A stretch of 64,000 nt of DNA from Gnetum montanum (lineage: Eukaryota > Streptophyta > Gnetopsida > Gnetales > Gnetaceae), in the NCBI GenBank assembly GCA_015680685.1, contig MNCI01020745.1, positions 445,272-509,271 on the forward strand, in the 5' to 3' direction. Positions 10,890-22,570 of the stretch are shown here, piece after piece; the stretch's first letter is position 1, and each line of letters opens with the position of its first letter. Position numbers and translations under genes: made by a program. The notes beneath the pieces are model-generated. The model did not search any database. It was not told where the DNA came from and saw only the letters and a program-made list of their open reading frames with translations.

Positions 10890-13372
10890 TTATGCACCTA
10901 GAACTCACCCTTGTATAGAGAATATGAGGCGACCACTTGATTTTTCAATTCTGACCACAGTCTCTCGGCTATGAGCATAGCCAAGTTTGCATAGCGAAGG
11001 TTGGCAAGCTCCATATATTGTATCATCNGTGAGCATAGCCAAGTTTGCATAGCGAAGGTTGGCAAGCTCCATATATTGTATCATCTCCTCAATTTGCAGC
11101 TCCTTAAGGTAGATTTTAGCTTGATTGTAGGCATTCAACCCATCAAAGATGGGTTGCCATACCTCGCCTCCTTCTCAGAGCTGTTGGAGCACTTGGTTTA
11201 TTTTGGCCTTTGCGAGTTGAATCTGCTTTTCATTTACTTCCTTCTGTAATCCCACTTGGTCCCTATGATTATTTTTTATGTTTTCAAATTTCAGGGCCTC
11301 ATTCTTCCAAGTGGCGATTTCAATTGTAGATTTCTATTGCAAACCCAAACTTCCTCCATTAACATATTGCAATTCTCAATGGCCAACCTTCTTACGTCAG
11401 CATTCACCCTGGCTAGTTCTTCCTACTATTGGTGGATAAAATTTTTCATGTGTTCATTTTCTGCATCAACATTTCATAGGTGATGAACCCCCATGGTCAA
11501 TTGGGCGTTCTCCTGGCAAACCTCCACCAAGTCCTTGTCTAAATGATATGCTCGAGCATCTGCCAAGGACTTATCGAATATTGCTGACTCTCGCACATCC
11601 TCAAGGATCTAAAGTTTGAGTTAAAGCTATTGCAAAGCTTCATCTCTAGTGATTTTATGGTTGAGGATGGCTGGATTAGCAAGGTGGGCTCTTAATTGGG
11701 CTACTTTCGTTTCCAAGCGTTGATAAGCGACTTGAGCAGCTTCAAGTTGCCCTTCCAAAATAAGGCTCTTACCCCTTGCTGAGAGTAGCTCCAACTGGGT
11801 TGTAGTAATTTTTTTCGGAAGGTCAAAGACATCTGGAAGTGATTTCCTAGTTCCCACCAATTAGTCCAAAAAATCCTTGTGTTGGGTTGCATCAATCTTG
11901 CTACGCGAAGTTTCGGTAGATGCCTGTACATCTTGAAGTCCATGAACGTTTGGTACAAGTGTTGTCAGTGTGTTGAGAGCCATAGCAATTGTATCAGCAA
12001 CCACTTCGGCCACAATCTCCTATCCTTGGTGTTGCATCACCAGGACTATTGCCCCTTCACCATCTTCCAAGCGTATTGAAAAGGTAGTAGCATTCCTAGA
12101 AATTTTGAGAAATAACTGTTGTGTGGATACTATCACCTCTCGGACACTAGGATCTTTTTGTACAGGCACTTGCGTTCGGGCTGTGAAGAACATCAACCCT
12201 ACTCTTTCAAGAAAGCTAACTAATTGAGCCACTTGCTCCAGGTGGCTCATTGTAGGATGATAGACCAAAGGGTATTCTCCTCCACTAGTCCTACTAGATT
12301 GCTCTTGTTGCCTCAAGAGCATTTGTCAGATTTCGCGGATGTATTCTGCAATGGTTTGCGAACCTGACCTAGTTGTTTGTGCAAGTGGTGGAGGTGGTTG
12401 CTTCTCCTCCTCTGTCTATGTGGTGGTAGGAGTTTTATTCTTCATCATTTCCCACCAAGAGGTAATCAGGGCATGACGGATCATATCATTGGAGTACCGT
12501 ACTATCCCTTCTTGTTTGCACAACTTCTGGATTAGGCAGGGAAAGGGGAGAGCTTGTCTTCCATGTTCTCTTTCAACAAACCTCTTTTCAATCTCCAAGA
12601 ATAACAGCTGTGGAAGACTCATTGGGAATTTCCCACTCAATGTGGCACATGCACGAGCAGAGAAGGCTGTGATTTTGTTGGGTCTTACCATTGGGTTCAA
12701 GTGGTAAGATGTGATCTTTGAGTACACCCTCTCCACCATGGTCAAAGAGTCAAATTCCTAACACTCTACCCCATAGCACCATTTAGTCCATTCTGCCTTT
12801 ACCTCTAGGTCAGCTTGTTTTGGAATCTTCACCACATTTGCTCTGGTCTCAGGCAACCCTAGGGCCTATGCTATTTCCTCTAAAGAGTAAGAGACATAAA
12901 TATATTTGATTCTTACCCTGGACCCAAGTTGCTGATTCGTCCAAAAGAGATAGGTCTCTCCTAAGTACCATTCACCACTAGTTATGATAATTGGCCACAT
13001 CGAAGAGTTTTGTAGTTGAAGCCTCACATCTTCTAGAGCATTCTCAAGGAATGGTCCAAATTTTAGCTCTTGGACAACCATCTGTTGCACTTCGCATAGC
13101 TTGATAGCATCAAGACAGGCCTGGGTTAGGGTGACCTCAAGCTGTGGTGCTATCCTTGGAGTCTCATCCCCTTGTGATTGCTCTCTAGGAATCTCCTCTT
13201 CAAGAATCTAATGGACAAATTCCACATCAGGTCCTTCATGAAGGGGGCCAATTGCATGAGAGCCCTCCGCATGCTCTGGTTGTTACACGCCTCATCCTCT
13301 TTCTATTTGTGGATGCTTGTCCCTCAGGTGTGATGGTCCTTGATCCCTTTGGTGCCTTGGTTTTGGTGCCAT
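10890..13372 (-). pseudogene. Third ORF of element 1 (Transposase_32-like, env position), degraded
   Basis: A likely ATG at 13372 begins MAPKPRHQRDQ. Downstream pieces in varying frames read YVSYSLEEIA region (12866-13090), VERVYSKITSYHLNPMV plus LPFPCLIQKLCKQEGI (12416-12745), HLEQVAQLVSFLERVG (12020-12322) and a Glu/Gln/Leu-rich, coiled-coil-like C-terminal part (11627-11860 and onward to about 10890). The VERVYSKI...LPFPCLIQKLC segment is the one that resembles the plant Transposase_32 / Athila third-ORF family. At least four frame breaks are needed to join the pieces. Function in the family is unknown; envelope activity is not shown by anything here. Confidence 0.65.
10973..11085. repeat. 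55-bp direct repeat around a single N
   Basis: 10973-11027 and 11031-11085 are identical and separated by NGT at 11028-11030. A perfect repeat across a one-base gap in otherwise decayed sequence looks like two contig ends that overlap but were joined with a placeholder N. Confidence 0.75.
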
Positions 13373-15055
13373 CTACAAATAAACATAACCACTAGTTAGG
13401 TTGTGTACAAGTTGCTCAAAAATGGGTCTCGTACACTTTCTCAGTTTGACTAAGTTATGTTGTTGGCATGGGCATCCCATTAAATTTCCTGAAGTGTTGA
13501 TTCATGGGTTAGAGCCAAAAACAACAAGGCTAAGTTAGAGTTTTTTAAATGGTTTTTTTTTTGTTTCTTACCTTAGGGTTTTGAAGTCTTAATTAACTAA
13601 CCAATTAATTAATTAATTAATTAATTAGGCTTCACCCCCTCCCCCCACCCCGATTAAGAGCATATCTTCAGGTGCTCAAGAGGGTAAGGATCGGTTGATG
13701 CAGATGGACCAAGAAGATGCAAGTAGGTCCTCCCCATAGCAGGTGATAGTCTTCATAGCCCTTGCATAGCCCCAACGCTAGGGTTCGTGGGCCCTAGAGC
13801 CAAGGAATGGTGATCGTAGGTTAATACTTCCATCCATGGGAACCTACCTAGGCATTGAAATTTCATGAGGCATGACAAAAAATCAAGTCATAAAATTGGT
13901 AGTGAGGTGAGTGATGGATAGAAGTGGATGAAGAGAGAGAGATGTAGTGTGGATGTCCAATTATCGGTTCCATGAAACCCCCATGTGAAGCTATGGTTAA
14001 GTGACCTGATAGAACCTTTTCCAAGTTCAGACCCAAAACCAACCACATCCAATGACATCATAGCAACACACAAAGACTCGTCCAACCCTCAAGTGGGTAG
14101 GAATGCACTCACAAAGAACCACCACTCCAACAGACGTGAGAGGAAGGAAGTGAAGCAGGACCAAGTTAGAGGGGATGAAAGAAGTCCCATAACCAGTGCT
14201 TGTGGTCCAGTAGGGGCAATCTAAGGGATGTGTTTTGAATTCCCACATGATCAAGATTTGATTCTTGGATTTTACTTTTTATTTTGTGGGAACCACACCA
14301 TGAAAAGACCCATGCTTGTGTGCATGCATTCGACCAAGGGGTGTGCTTTGAATCCTCATGATTTTGTTTTTTGTTTTTGATGAGGACCACACCATGCAAG
14401 GTCAAATTGCCAAGGAGCTTCCTTGTAGAGAACTACTTAGAGTGGGAAGGAATCCATAAGGGCACTCTTTACCACATAAGGGTAGAAGAGGACAATGAAT
14501 TGTGCATTCCCGTTGAAGTCACACCCGATCCAAACCATTGGGTCATCCCCTAGTCTAGGAACTAAGTCATGCATTAATTAAACATTTTTTAAAATGAACT
14601 GGGGTTGCATAGTCCCAATGGTAGGAAAACCATAGGGTGGGTGAATGGGTGGATGAAGTGGACCCTCTGCCGATATTATGAGGTGAAAGTAGCCACAAAA
14701 TCCCAGAACAACAATGCAAGGGTAGGAACGAGGTAAAATAAGTGGCTGTCCCTAGTGACCCATCGCAACGAAAACCATCCATGCCAAACTTGATGAAAAT
14801 AAGACGATTTATTAGTAACCAGTTGGAAATTAAACAACAAAGAAATGGAAAAATAATTAAAGAAAGGAAAATTTTAGCAAGAATAGGCAAATGTAGTAAC
14901 GATGTTGAAAAAAAAGTGTAAAAAAAAATGCAAAAACTGAGGGGCGTAGTGAAATGGATCAGCATGGAGAACAGTCCCCCACAATTGGGCAGAAAGGAGG
15001 AGACATGAAAGATGGAACATGGTTGGGCTGATGATGATGAGGCGGTGGCACTAGT
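13373..15055 (-). other. Long spacer of element 1 between integrase and third ORF
   Basis: No conserved gene. A 177-codon minus-strand open frame (14567-15100) is the read-through of integrase past an amber codon; after LVNWKQLKPF it becomes low-complexity, hydrophobic and unconserved. A TTAA microsatellite lies at 13600-13628. Confidence 0.6.
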
Positions 15056-16180
15056 TAAATGGAGTTCACAGAAAGGTTTCAATTGTTTCCAGTTGACCAA
15101 CTACATTCGTGTGGGGTCCTCAAGTTTGTGGATAAGCAAGGCCCTGGATGGGAAGGTTTCGAAGATAATGTAAGGTCCCTCCCATAGTGTTTGAAACTTA
15201 GTTAGTTGAGATACATGTGTGGGGTTCCAATACAACACCTTGTCTCCACATTTGAATGTGACCTTCTGAATCCTAAGATCATGTCGTTTCTTATTGTAAG
15301 CCTTGTGGATCTCATTTGAAGATAGGGCCACTAATCGATTCTCATCTAGCACATTTAAGTTGATAAGTCGTTCATGTTGTGCTAGTGGTAGGTCAAGACC
15401 TAAGTCACTTACCGTGGATAGTGTCTGGAGTTCTGCTTCGATTGGAAGTTTTGGTAACTTACCGTACACTAACTCATAGGGAGAGTATCCTATAGGAAGT
15501 TTCCAAGTGGAGCGATAGGCCCATAGGGCATCGTTAAGTCTGGTGCTCCAGTCCCTACTATATTTGCTAATGGTACACGTGAGCATCCTGGTAATCTCCC
15601 TATTGGTGACTTCGGCTTGCCCATTGGCTTGGGGGTGATAAGGTGTGGTGAATTTATGGGTAACCCCCAAGTGTTGCATGAGTTTTTGAAAAGTGACACC
15701 CATGAAATGGGTTCCATTGTTAGAGATAAGTACACGTGGCACTCCAAAACTATTAACAATTTGCTGTTGGACAAATCGTGTGGCGGTATTGGAAGAATAG
15801 TCCATGATAGCTACCGCTTCCACCCACTTCGTATAGTAGTTCACAGCTATGATGATGTACACCTTTCCATTGGATAGGGGTGTGATGGGCCCCATGAAGT
15901 CAATGCCCCAAATGTCAAAGGGCCCTAGTGGTTGGATCCACTATTGAGGGCCCTCCATCCATGCAGTCATCCCACTATCTCTCTAGCATTGTTCGCAAGA
16001 GCGGGCGAACCATTGTGCATCCCTATAAATTATGGGCCAGTAATATCCTGCATGCAAGATCTTAATGGCTATGCAACATCCAGCATAGTGGCCTCCACAA
16101 GGACCCTCGTGAGCATCTTGAAGGATGTGCAGCGTATCGTTGTCAAGGATACATCATCGGACCAGGCCATCTACACACAT
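15056..16180 (-). pseudogene. Integrase of element 1
   Basis: Integrase inserts element cDNA into host DNA. The N-terminal H2C2-type zinc region (about 15990-16130) reads GGHYAGC, GYYWP and SCEQC, with a stop just after. The catalytic core (15500-15895) includes VNYYTKWVEA, ISNNGTHF and HPQANGQAEVTNRE; the family pattern has Asp in the first two motifs (VDY, SDNGTHF), so two of the three D,D-35-E residues are Asn here while the Glu remains. The C-terminal part reads ENRLVALS, GDKVLYWNP and WEGPYIIFE. An amber codon at 15101-15103 interrupts the end before LVNWKQLKPF. A second in-frame TAG (PQ-stop-WIQP) separates zinc region and core. Not functional as it stands. Confidence 0.88.
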
Positions 16181-16900
16181 CTTATAAAGGTGGCTATTGA
16201 TTTTCATGAAAAGTTTAGCCTTATCAAGAAACTGTTGTTTTTGCCCATGGTCCCACTCCTTTGGCAACTCCTGAGTTGTGATATAGGTGAGCATGTGGCT
16301 GAACCAAGGTGATTCTTTGGGTGCCTATGAATCGACTGCACCCGCGAAGAGGAGTTCATCTAGAAATTGGTCAGAGAGGGGCTCCTCCTCTTCTACGTCA
16401 TCCCATCGCAACCAAGACAAGTGGTTAGCGACTACATTCTTGGTTCCCTTCTGATCTACCATTATGAGCTCAAACTCCTAAAGAATCACCAGCCACTAGA
16501 TGATGCAAGGCTCACTGTTGGTTTGTTCATTAGAAACCAAATAGCACTATGGTCAGTATGCACGAACACCTTGTATTCGAGCACATAGTGTCAGAACTTC
16601 TCCAAGGTAAACACCACCACCATCAACTCCTTTTCGGTGGTGGTGTAGTTAAGCTAAGCATCCACAATGCTCCTACTCACACAGTGGATATAGTATGGAC
16701 GTTTTTGATCATCACACTATGTAAGCGTGGCTTGCAAGGCATAATTGGATGCGTTCATCATGACATGGAAAGGCCTGGACTAATCAAGTGCCTGTAGAAC
16801 TAGAACCTCTACAATTTTTTATTTAAGAGCTTGGAATGCAAATTAGAACTCGTTGATCCAGATGAACGGGGCATCTTTCTTTGTGAGCTCCACCAACAGC
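16181..16900 (-). pseudogene. RNase H domain of element 1
   Basis: The minus strand encodes the tether and RNase H region: ALQATLT...DDQKRPYYIH (about 16660-16760), LNYTTTEKELMVVVFTLEKF (about 16600-16660) and VFVHTDHSAIWFLMNKP (about 16520-16580). The TEKE and HTDHSA motifs are standard for Ty3/gypsy RNase H, which removes the RNA strand during reverse transcription. Several stops, mostly TAG, interrupt the frame. Confidence 0.75.
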
Positions 16901-17690
16901 TTGGCGATCTTCGAGAAGTTTTCAATGAAGTGTCAGTAGTAATCAGTGTGGCCAAGGAATGACCAAACATCTTTAACGATGCTTGGTTCGTGGGTGATTC
17001 CTTGGATGATCCTAATCTTTTCAGGATCCACACTAATCCTTGTTTGTGAGATACGATGCCCCAGTACAATGCCTTCTTAGACCATCAAGTGGCTTTTCTG
17101 CCAATTGAGCCATAAGTTAGTGTCTACACACCTTTTTAGAACTTTCTCAAGGTGGTCCAAGGCTTGCTTGAATGTGGCCCCATAGGTGGAGAAGTCATTC
17201 ATGAAGACCTCTACACAAGGCTTTGGAACGTTGCAGGCACATTACATAGGCCAAAACACATCTTTTTGTATGCGAAAGTCCCCCAGGGACTTGTGAAAGT
17301 TGTCTTGGCCTGATCCTCTAGTGCAATTTGGATTTGGTTATAGCCACTATAACCATCCAAAAAGCTATAATAGTGGTGCCCTGCAATGGTGTCCAACACC
17401 TAGTCCACAAATGGGAGTGAGAAGTGAACCTTGAAGGTAGCCATGTTGAGCAACCAAAAATCTATACAGACCCTCCATTTACCACCCTTCTTTGGCACAA
17501 TAACGGTGGGCTAACTCATTCGCTATCAGCAGTGGAATAGATGAACCCTGCCTTTAGCAATTGCTCGATCTCATCTTTGAAAACCTACTTTAGTTTGGGA
17601 TTCAATCATCTTTGTGGTTGGTGGTGTGGCTTCATGGAGGGGTCAATATAGATCTGATGTTGAAAAACCTTGGGATCCACTCCAGTTAAC
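16901..17690 (-). pseudogene. Reverse transcriptase of element 1
   Basis: Minus-strand motifs appear in RT order: SFLDGYSGYNQI and TTFTSPWGTFAYKKMCFGLC-NVPATFQ (17211-17399), then VEVFMNDFSTYG (about 17165-17205). The last is the catalytic palm motif, normally FMDDFS in Athila elements; the first Asp is Asn here. VLGHRIS near 17060 marks the thumb. The upstream fingers region (17400-17690) is frameshifted. With the catalytic pair broken the enzyme should be inactive. Confidence 0.82.
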
Positions 17691-18248
17691 TCAGGATATG
17701 ACTGTGCAAACACAGCATCCCATTTGTTCACCACCGTTAGCAACTTCTATTTTTATTCAGGAACAAGTGTGGCGTTGATAATGACCAATTTCCCATTCTG
17801 CAAGAATGCAGATTCCAGGTGGGTCGGTAAAAACTTTAGCTCCAAGGGCTCTTGTTTGAAGCTCTCAAGGATATGCAACTATCCCTAATCATCATGGTCA
17901 TCAACAGTGGAGACTTGTTGATGAACCTCTTCTATCTCATCCATGCTTTTGACATAGGTTTGTACAAGTCCCTTAGATGGTTATATGCATAATGTGCTAC
18001 TAGCAAGATCAATTGTCAACCACTAAGTGCCCTCCTAATTTATGGCTACTGCATACAGGCATTGTTGAACAGGTGATTCTTTCGTACACCGACTGCATGC
18101 TTGAATGGATGTCTTCCTAGTAGACCATACCTACTACACATAGTTACACCCTAATTCATTGTACACAATGCATGGGACGCACTTCTTCTCAATATTTCCA
18201 AAAGGGTTTTTGCTTTGAAATTTCAAGGGAAAGATCACGAAGTCCAAG

Positions 18249-18719
18249 TCATGTGTCCACCGTGCTTAGCCAAGCTCTTCCCATTATGATTGGGAAGTTC
18301 CCCTTACAATTCTCCACATGGATGACAAGGAAATCAGTAAGATAAGACCACCCATAGACGATGGTCACAATGTCCTCTATCAATCCCAAGGGAACAGTGA
18401 TAGATTGGTCTGCCAATTTGAGCCAAATGTTGCTCTTCTTTAATGAGGGAAGGTTCCAATTCTTATACATGTCATGGGAGATCAAATTGACTCTTGACCC
18501 CGAGTCCAGAAGAGCTTTACATGGCTCATTCCCTACCACCAGAAGATAAATGAGGGGGCTTCCCAGATTAGTCAGCTTCCAGGGAAGATGCCCTGCCTTG
18601 ATCCAGTCAGTCACAGTGTGTGAGAGCATGATTGTCTGTACATTCAAGGTCATCTGGTTTGAAGGCTGCTCAAGTGGTGGAATGGTGGAGGCACTTTGAG
18701 GTTCAGCGGCACCTGTCAC
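18249..18719 (-). pseudogene. Aspartic protease of element 1
   Basis: Retropepsin-type protease that cleaves the Gag-Pol polyprotein. An uninterrupted 156-codon stretch includes ALLDSGSRVNLIS (active-site DSG, about 18490-18530), the flap region DQSITVPLGLIEDIVT and IIMGRAWLSTVDT near the end, where hydrophobic residues precede the conserved Gly-Arg. This is the best-preserved domain of the element. The original frame would continue into RT but is broken just downstream. Confidence 0.85.
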
Positions 18720-19199
18720 AAGTGTATGTGAGGGTATGTTCAGGTTGTTGGGCTGGAAGAAAGGACATTTTCATGGCTTGGGCTCCGATCCACTCGATGG
18801 AGAATCTGGTTGTAAGTTGATAGCCCTTGTAGCATTGCGTTGCTATGGCTATGGCAAGATCTCCCCCTGCATAGGTGGAGTAGGTGGTAGTTGAGTGGGA
18901 TGCTATGGAGAAGGAGTGACATGGGAAGATGACAAAGGGTGATATAGATGTGGGCTTTCCCCCTAGGTGATGGAGATTGTGGACAGAAGTATTCCAGGGG
19001 ATGGTAGTAGTTCTGAAAAGTGGCATGACTGGAAGAGTCTCGCAGGGAGACCAGTTGCTAAACGTAGTACCCATAAGGATCAGGCTGTCTATAAGGGTAC
19101 TGCTACCTTAGAGGTGGCATCCCCCACGCTTGTGGGTTTTGCCACTATTGGAAGTATTTATACAATTGTGGTGGTGCTCCACTTGGATAATACCCTTGT

Positions 19200-21091
19200 T
19201 GTCGATGGAACTGCCTTGGGTTACCTTGTGGATAAGGCAACCTTCAGGGTGTTTGCCCCTTCGCCAAGCGAGGATTTAATGCATACACCCCAGACTCTTG
19301 GAGATGTGACACCACTAGACAACACTCCTTAGGATGTTCATCTTGGCATATGCCACATTCATCATCATCCTCAATGTCAAAGTCTACAATCAATTCTACT
19401 ACAGCCACTTTGCCCTTACCCTTATGTTGGGTACATTCAGCTTCCTTCTTCCTATGCCAATCACATTCACTACTTTGCTCTCTGGACTCTTTTGTGATTT
19501 TTAGCATACTTTGGAATTTTTCATCCAGAGAGTCCCACATCTTATCAACCTTTGCCAAAATTTCAGATGTAAATTTCTACAGGGGTAAGGTTTTTTGATT
19601 CACCATTGCTTCCAGTGGTGATTCCTCCTCATCTTCGCAAAATTGGACCTCCCTTTTTTTGATGGAAGGATCCCAGTTGAACTCTTCTACACTCTCCTTT
19701 TTTCTCAACTTCCCCTCCTCCTTGGCCACCTACTCAATGAGGTGTTGTAAATGATGGATCCTTAATTTTGATAATCGCCCCTGGGCATATACACCAAGGG
19801 TTTTTCTCATTTCAAAGTAGATCCCATCAATGATATGGTAGAGCTGTGCCCATTGAGAGTATCCATGACTAGGGCATCAGTGTAGTAGTGAATAATGTCT
19901 GCTCATGGCTACATCCAAGGGTTCATGATTGCCTTGCTTCCATCCTTAGATCTGACATCTCAGGTTCGCCACTATGGAGTATGTTTGATATTTTTCATTG
20001 AAGATTTCAAGCATCGTACTCCATCTTTTAATTGATTCTTGTTCCAAGGACCAGTACCAACTCTCTGCCCCCTTGATGAGTCTGCAAGGGAATAGCTTAT
20101 GATTCTGCCAATCATTGTCAATGTTTTGCAGTGTGCAAGCATCATGGAATGCTTGCAGGTGAGTCTGCGGATCACAATTGTATCCCCCTTCAAATCTGGG
20201 AATATTGTTCATGTCAATTCATTTAATCCAGCTATCTTTCTTGTGCCTGCTGGGTATCTGCACTACCTCAACTATGTGGAGCATGCTCCGAGTAGCCAAC
20301 AATGGCTCATTCGAGTCATAGTCCTGCTGAGCACCATGGTGTCTATGATGATTTCGGCCCCCTCCTTTCATGACGGTGAGCCTCGCGTGATTGGTTGTAT
20401 GTTTCCCCACGACAATCCCTTCGGTCATTATGACCACCATCTCCTTACTCTTTTCTACCCCAGTTATGATCAGAGTCTAAACTCGATGATGGTAGAGGAG
20501 AGCGAGAGGATGGAGAAGAAGGAGAGGAGTTGCCACTACTCTGGTGTCGATCTTCCCCTCTGCTTTGATAGCAGCCTTGATCATCTTGCCCATCCTTGCC
20601 TGAGCTGTGGATCCTTCCACGTGATCCTCCATCCCCTTGGGGATCTCGATCACTTGGGGGCTTGTTCTAGATGACAAATTGAATGATGTGCTACCCCATC
20701 GGAAGTTTGGCCAAATGGGAATCATGAAAGATAGGTTCCCCATCTTCTTGCAACCCTTGCAAGAATAAGGGGTTACTAAACTATTTTCCCTTCATGTGTT
20801 CATATTGTTCTGCCTGTTGCTGATCTCATGCTCATTGTGCCTCAGTGGGAGGATAGTCCTGGTAGTCATGGTCATATTGTGGAACAACATTCCAGGGACT
20901 GATCAATCAGGTGGTAGCATGATGTTTTCCTCCATGTCCCGCCATCGTAGATGCTCATCCTGATGTAGGATGAAGGTGACGTTAGGGACATAATCATTGG
21001 GATGCTTGTACACCACTTGACATTCTTGTGGCACTAGTGGATTAGATACATCTCTCCTGTGAGAAGACATGTTGGACGTTAGATGGTCCAT
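19200..21091 (-). pseudogene. Gag of element 1
   Basis: Structural protein forming the virus-like particle. Pieces on the minus strand in order: SSHRRDVSNPLV and DEHLRWRDMEENIMLPPD (20903-21091), a DYQDYPPTEAQ segment near 20840, the capsid core NNIPRFEGGYNCDPQTHLQA to GAESWYWSLEQESIKRWSTM (19946-20212) and the C-terminal HDLW-type tail WDSLDEKFQSMLKI plus a zinc-knuckle-like CGICQDEHPKECC (19244-19558). The capsid core matches element 2 (24650-24890) and element 0. Stops and frame changes separate the pieces. Confidence 0.8.
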
Positions 21092-21217
21092 GTAATTAGT
21101 GTACCTTACTATTTACTTTAATCTGCCTAGCATGCATAAATGTTTCTATCTTAGGTCCATTCCAACGGCTTGGATGATAAGGTTGCTAAGGTTAAATGGT
21201 GCATATAAGACTAACAA

Positions 21218-21236
21218 TCCCTAGCAATGCCGCCAA
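21218..21236 (-). other. Primer-binding site of element 1 (Asp-tRNA type)
   Basis: On the minus strand the LTR end TCA is followed by T and TGGCGGCATTGCTAGGGAT, close to the tRNA-Asp complementary site (TGGCGCCGTTGCCGGGGA-like) used by Athila-lineage elements. Confidence 0.75.
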
Positions 21237-22121
21237 TGATGAGCGGCTAGGTACCGCTACGCCAAACCATATGAATCACAGTCATTCACACGTGACTTGA
21301 TCGAATTCCATAGAGTATAAGGACTTAACATACACTTGACACTAACCAGCAAACCTTGGGTTAGAACGGTCGTTGTCTTCTTAATCTCACTTGTGATTTT
21401 ATGGTTGTGATGGTTAAGTGGTATTAAGGCTAATGATTTTTGTAGATTTTTACTTATCTTTTGGCATCTAATTATCTTGGAAAGTAAGGCTAGAGTATTA
21501 AGTAATCTAAGACTATCTTAATATAAATCTTAACTACTCCTAGCATAAGTATCTGATCCCATCTTTCGAGCACATTCTAAGCATCCCCTAAACACTACTA
21601 GGTTACCAGACATTAAGCACCACTAGGTTACCAAGTGTTGGGTTTACGTTCGAGATGGTCATACTTATGGTCTTTACAAACTTATAAGAGAGCAAAAGTG
21701 ATTAAAATAACAATAATACAAACTTAAGTAATTATCAAAGAATAAACATATTAAACTAATGAATGCATTAAATGACTAAGTCCAAATGCTGCAAGGAATG
21801 CTTGAAGAGTTTATCTTTATTTCTGTTCACGCCAATGGGCTCAAATACATCAATGCTTGAATAAAGAGCTTGTCACTTTTCTTACACCTGCTACGAGCAC
21901 TTGGGAAATATTCTATCTCCTACAAGAAAAAATTGCAAGAGCTTCGCTACAACTGACTAAAGGTAACTAAGTGAGATGGAAGGCCCTCTTATTTATAGGC
22001 CGAAATGGGCTCCGTGTAAACAGGGCCATGTCGACGCATGGAAGGTTACATTGACGGGGCAGCGTCGACGCAGCTGTGTATATGTGGCCTAGTCAACACA
22101 TCAACTAATGACACTTCATCA
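21237..22121 (-). repeat. 5' LTR of element 1
   Basis: 885 bp, partner of 9336-10220. Minus-strand TATA box TATAAATA at 21990-21997. Outer flank is the CTTAT duplication, after which element 0 integrase resumes. Confidence 0.92.
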
Positions 22122-22564
22122 CTTATTATCTTGGTAATTTTCCTGTTGGTTACCTCAGCTTGACCATTGGCTTAGGAGTAGCTTGGAGTTGTTAATTTAT
22201 ATTTAACCCCTAAGCGTTGCATGAGATTTTAAAAAGTGGCACCAGTGAAATGAATTCCATTATCTAAAATTAGTGCCCATGGCATATCAAACCTATTTAC
22301 AACATTTTGTTGTACAAATCATGCCACTGTAGAAGATGAATAGTTGGTGACGATAGTAGCTTTAGCCTATTTGATTTAATAATTGATAGCCATGATGATG
22401 TATGCTTATTAATTTGACATGATGTTGATGAATCCCATGAAGTCAATCCTCCAAAGATCAAAAGGCTCTAGTGGTTGGATCCACTATTGAGGCCCTTCCA
22501 TATGTGTAGTCACTCCTCCATCATGTTGGCATCTATCATAGGAACAAAAGAAGTGATTAGCATC
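22122..22564 (-). pseudogene. Integrase core of element 0 (piece 2 of 3)
   Basis: Minus-strand translation gives HFFCSYDRCQHDGG (zinc-region end), then PQ-stop-WIQP, FDLWRIDFMGFI, AYIIMAINY and further on ALILDNGIHF. The first catalytic Asp position is Asn (AINY) as in element 1, whereas the second Asp is kept (LDNG). A TGG-to-TAG change follows AINY. It is bounded by element 1 on the left and element 2 on the right. Confidence 0.82.
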
Positions 22565-22570
22565 TGATGA

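Larger units (their letters stand above)
9336..22121 (-). mobile_element. Element 1: full-length Athila-like Ty3/gypsy retrotransposon
   Basis: Two 885-bp LTRs (9336-10220 and 21237-22121), each starting TGATGAGCG and ending ACTTCATCA on the plus strand, are flanked by the 5-bp duplication CTTAT at 9331-9335 and 22122-22126. Reading on the minus strand: 5' LTR, primer site, gag, protease, RT, RNase H, integrase, a long spacer, a third ORF, polypurine tract and 3' LTR. Total 12,786 bp. The LTRs differ at about 25 of the first 220 aligned bases by hand count and less further in, so insertion is not recent. Structurally complete, but several catalytic residues are lost and stops are common, so it is not autonomous today. 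Confidence 0.92.

Noticed and set aside
14567-15100. 177-codon minus-strand frame rich in Phe, Leu and Ser
   Set aside because: It is the continuation of integrase beyond an amber codon and then non-coding spacer; no conservation in element 0 past LKPF.
20099-20674. 191-codon plus-strand frame
   Set aside because: Antisense to gag of element 1; contains no domain.
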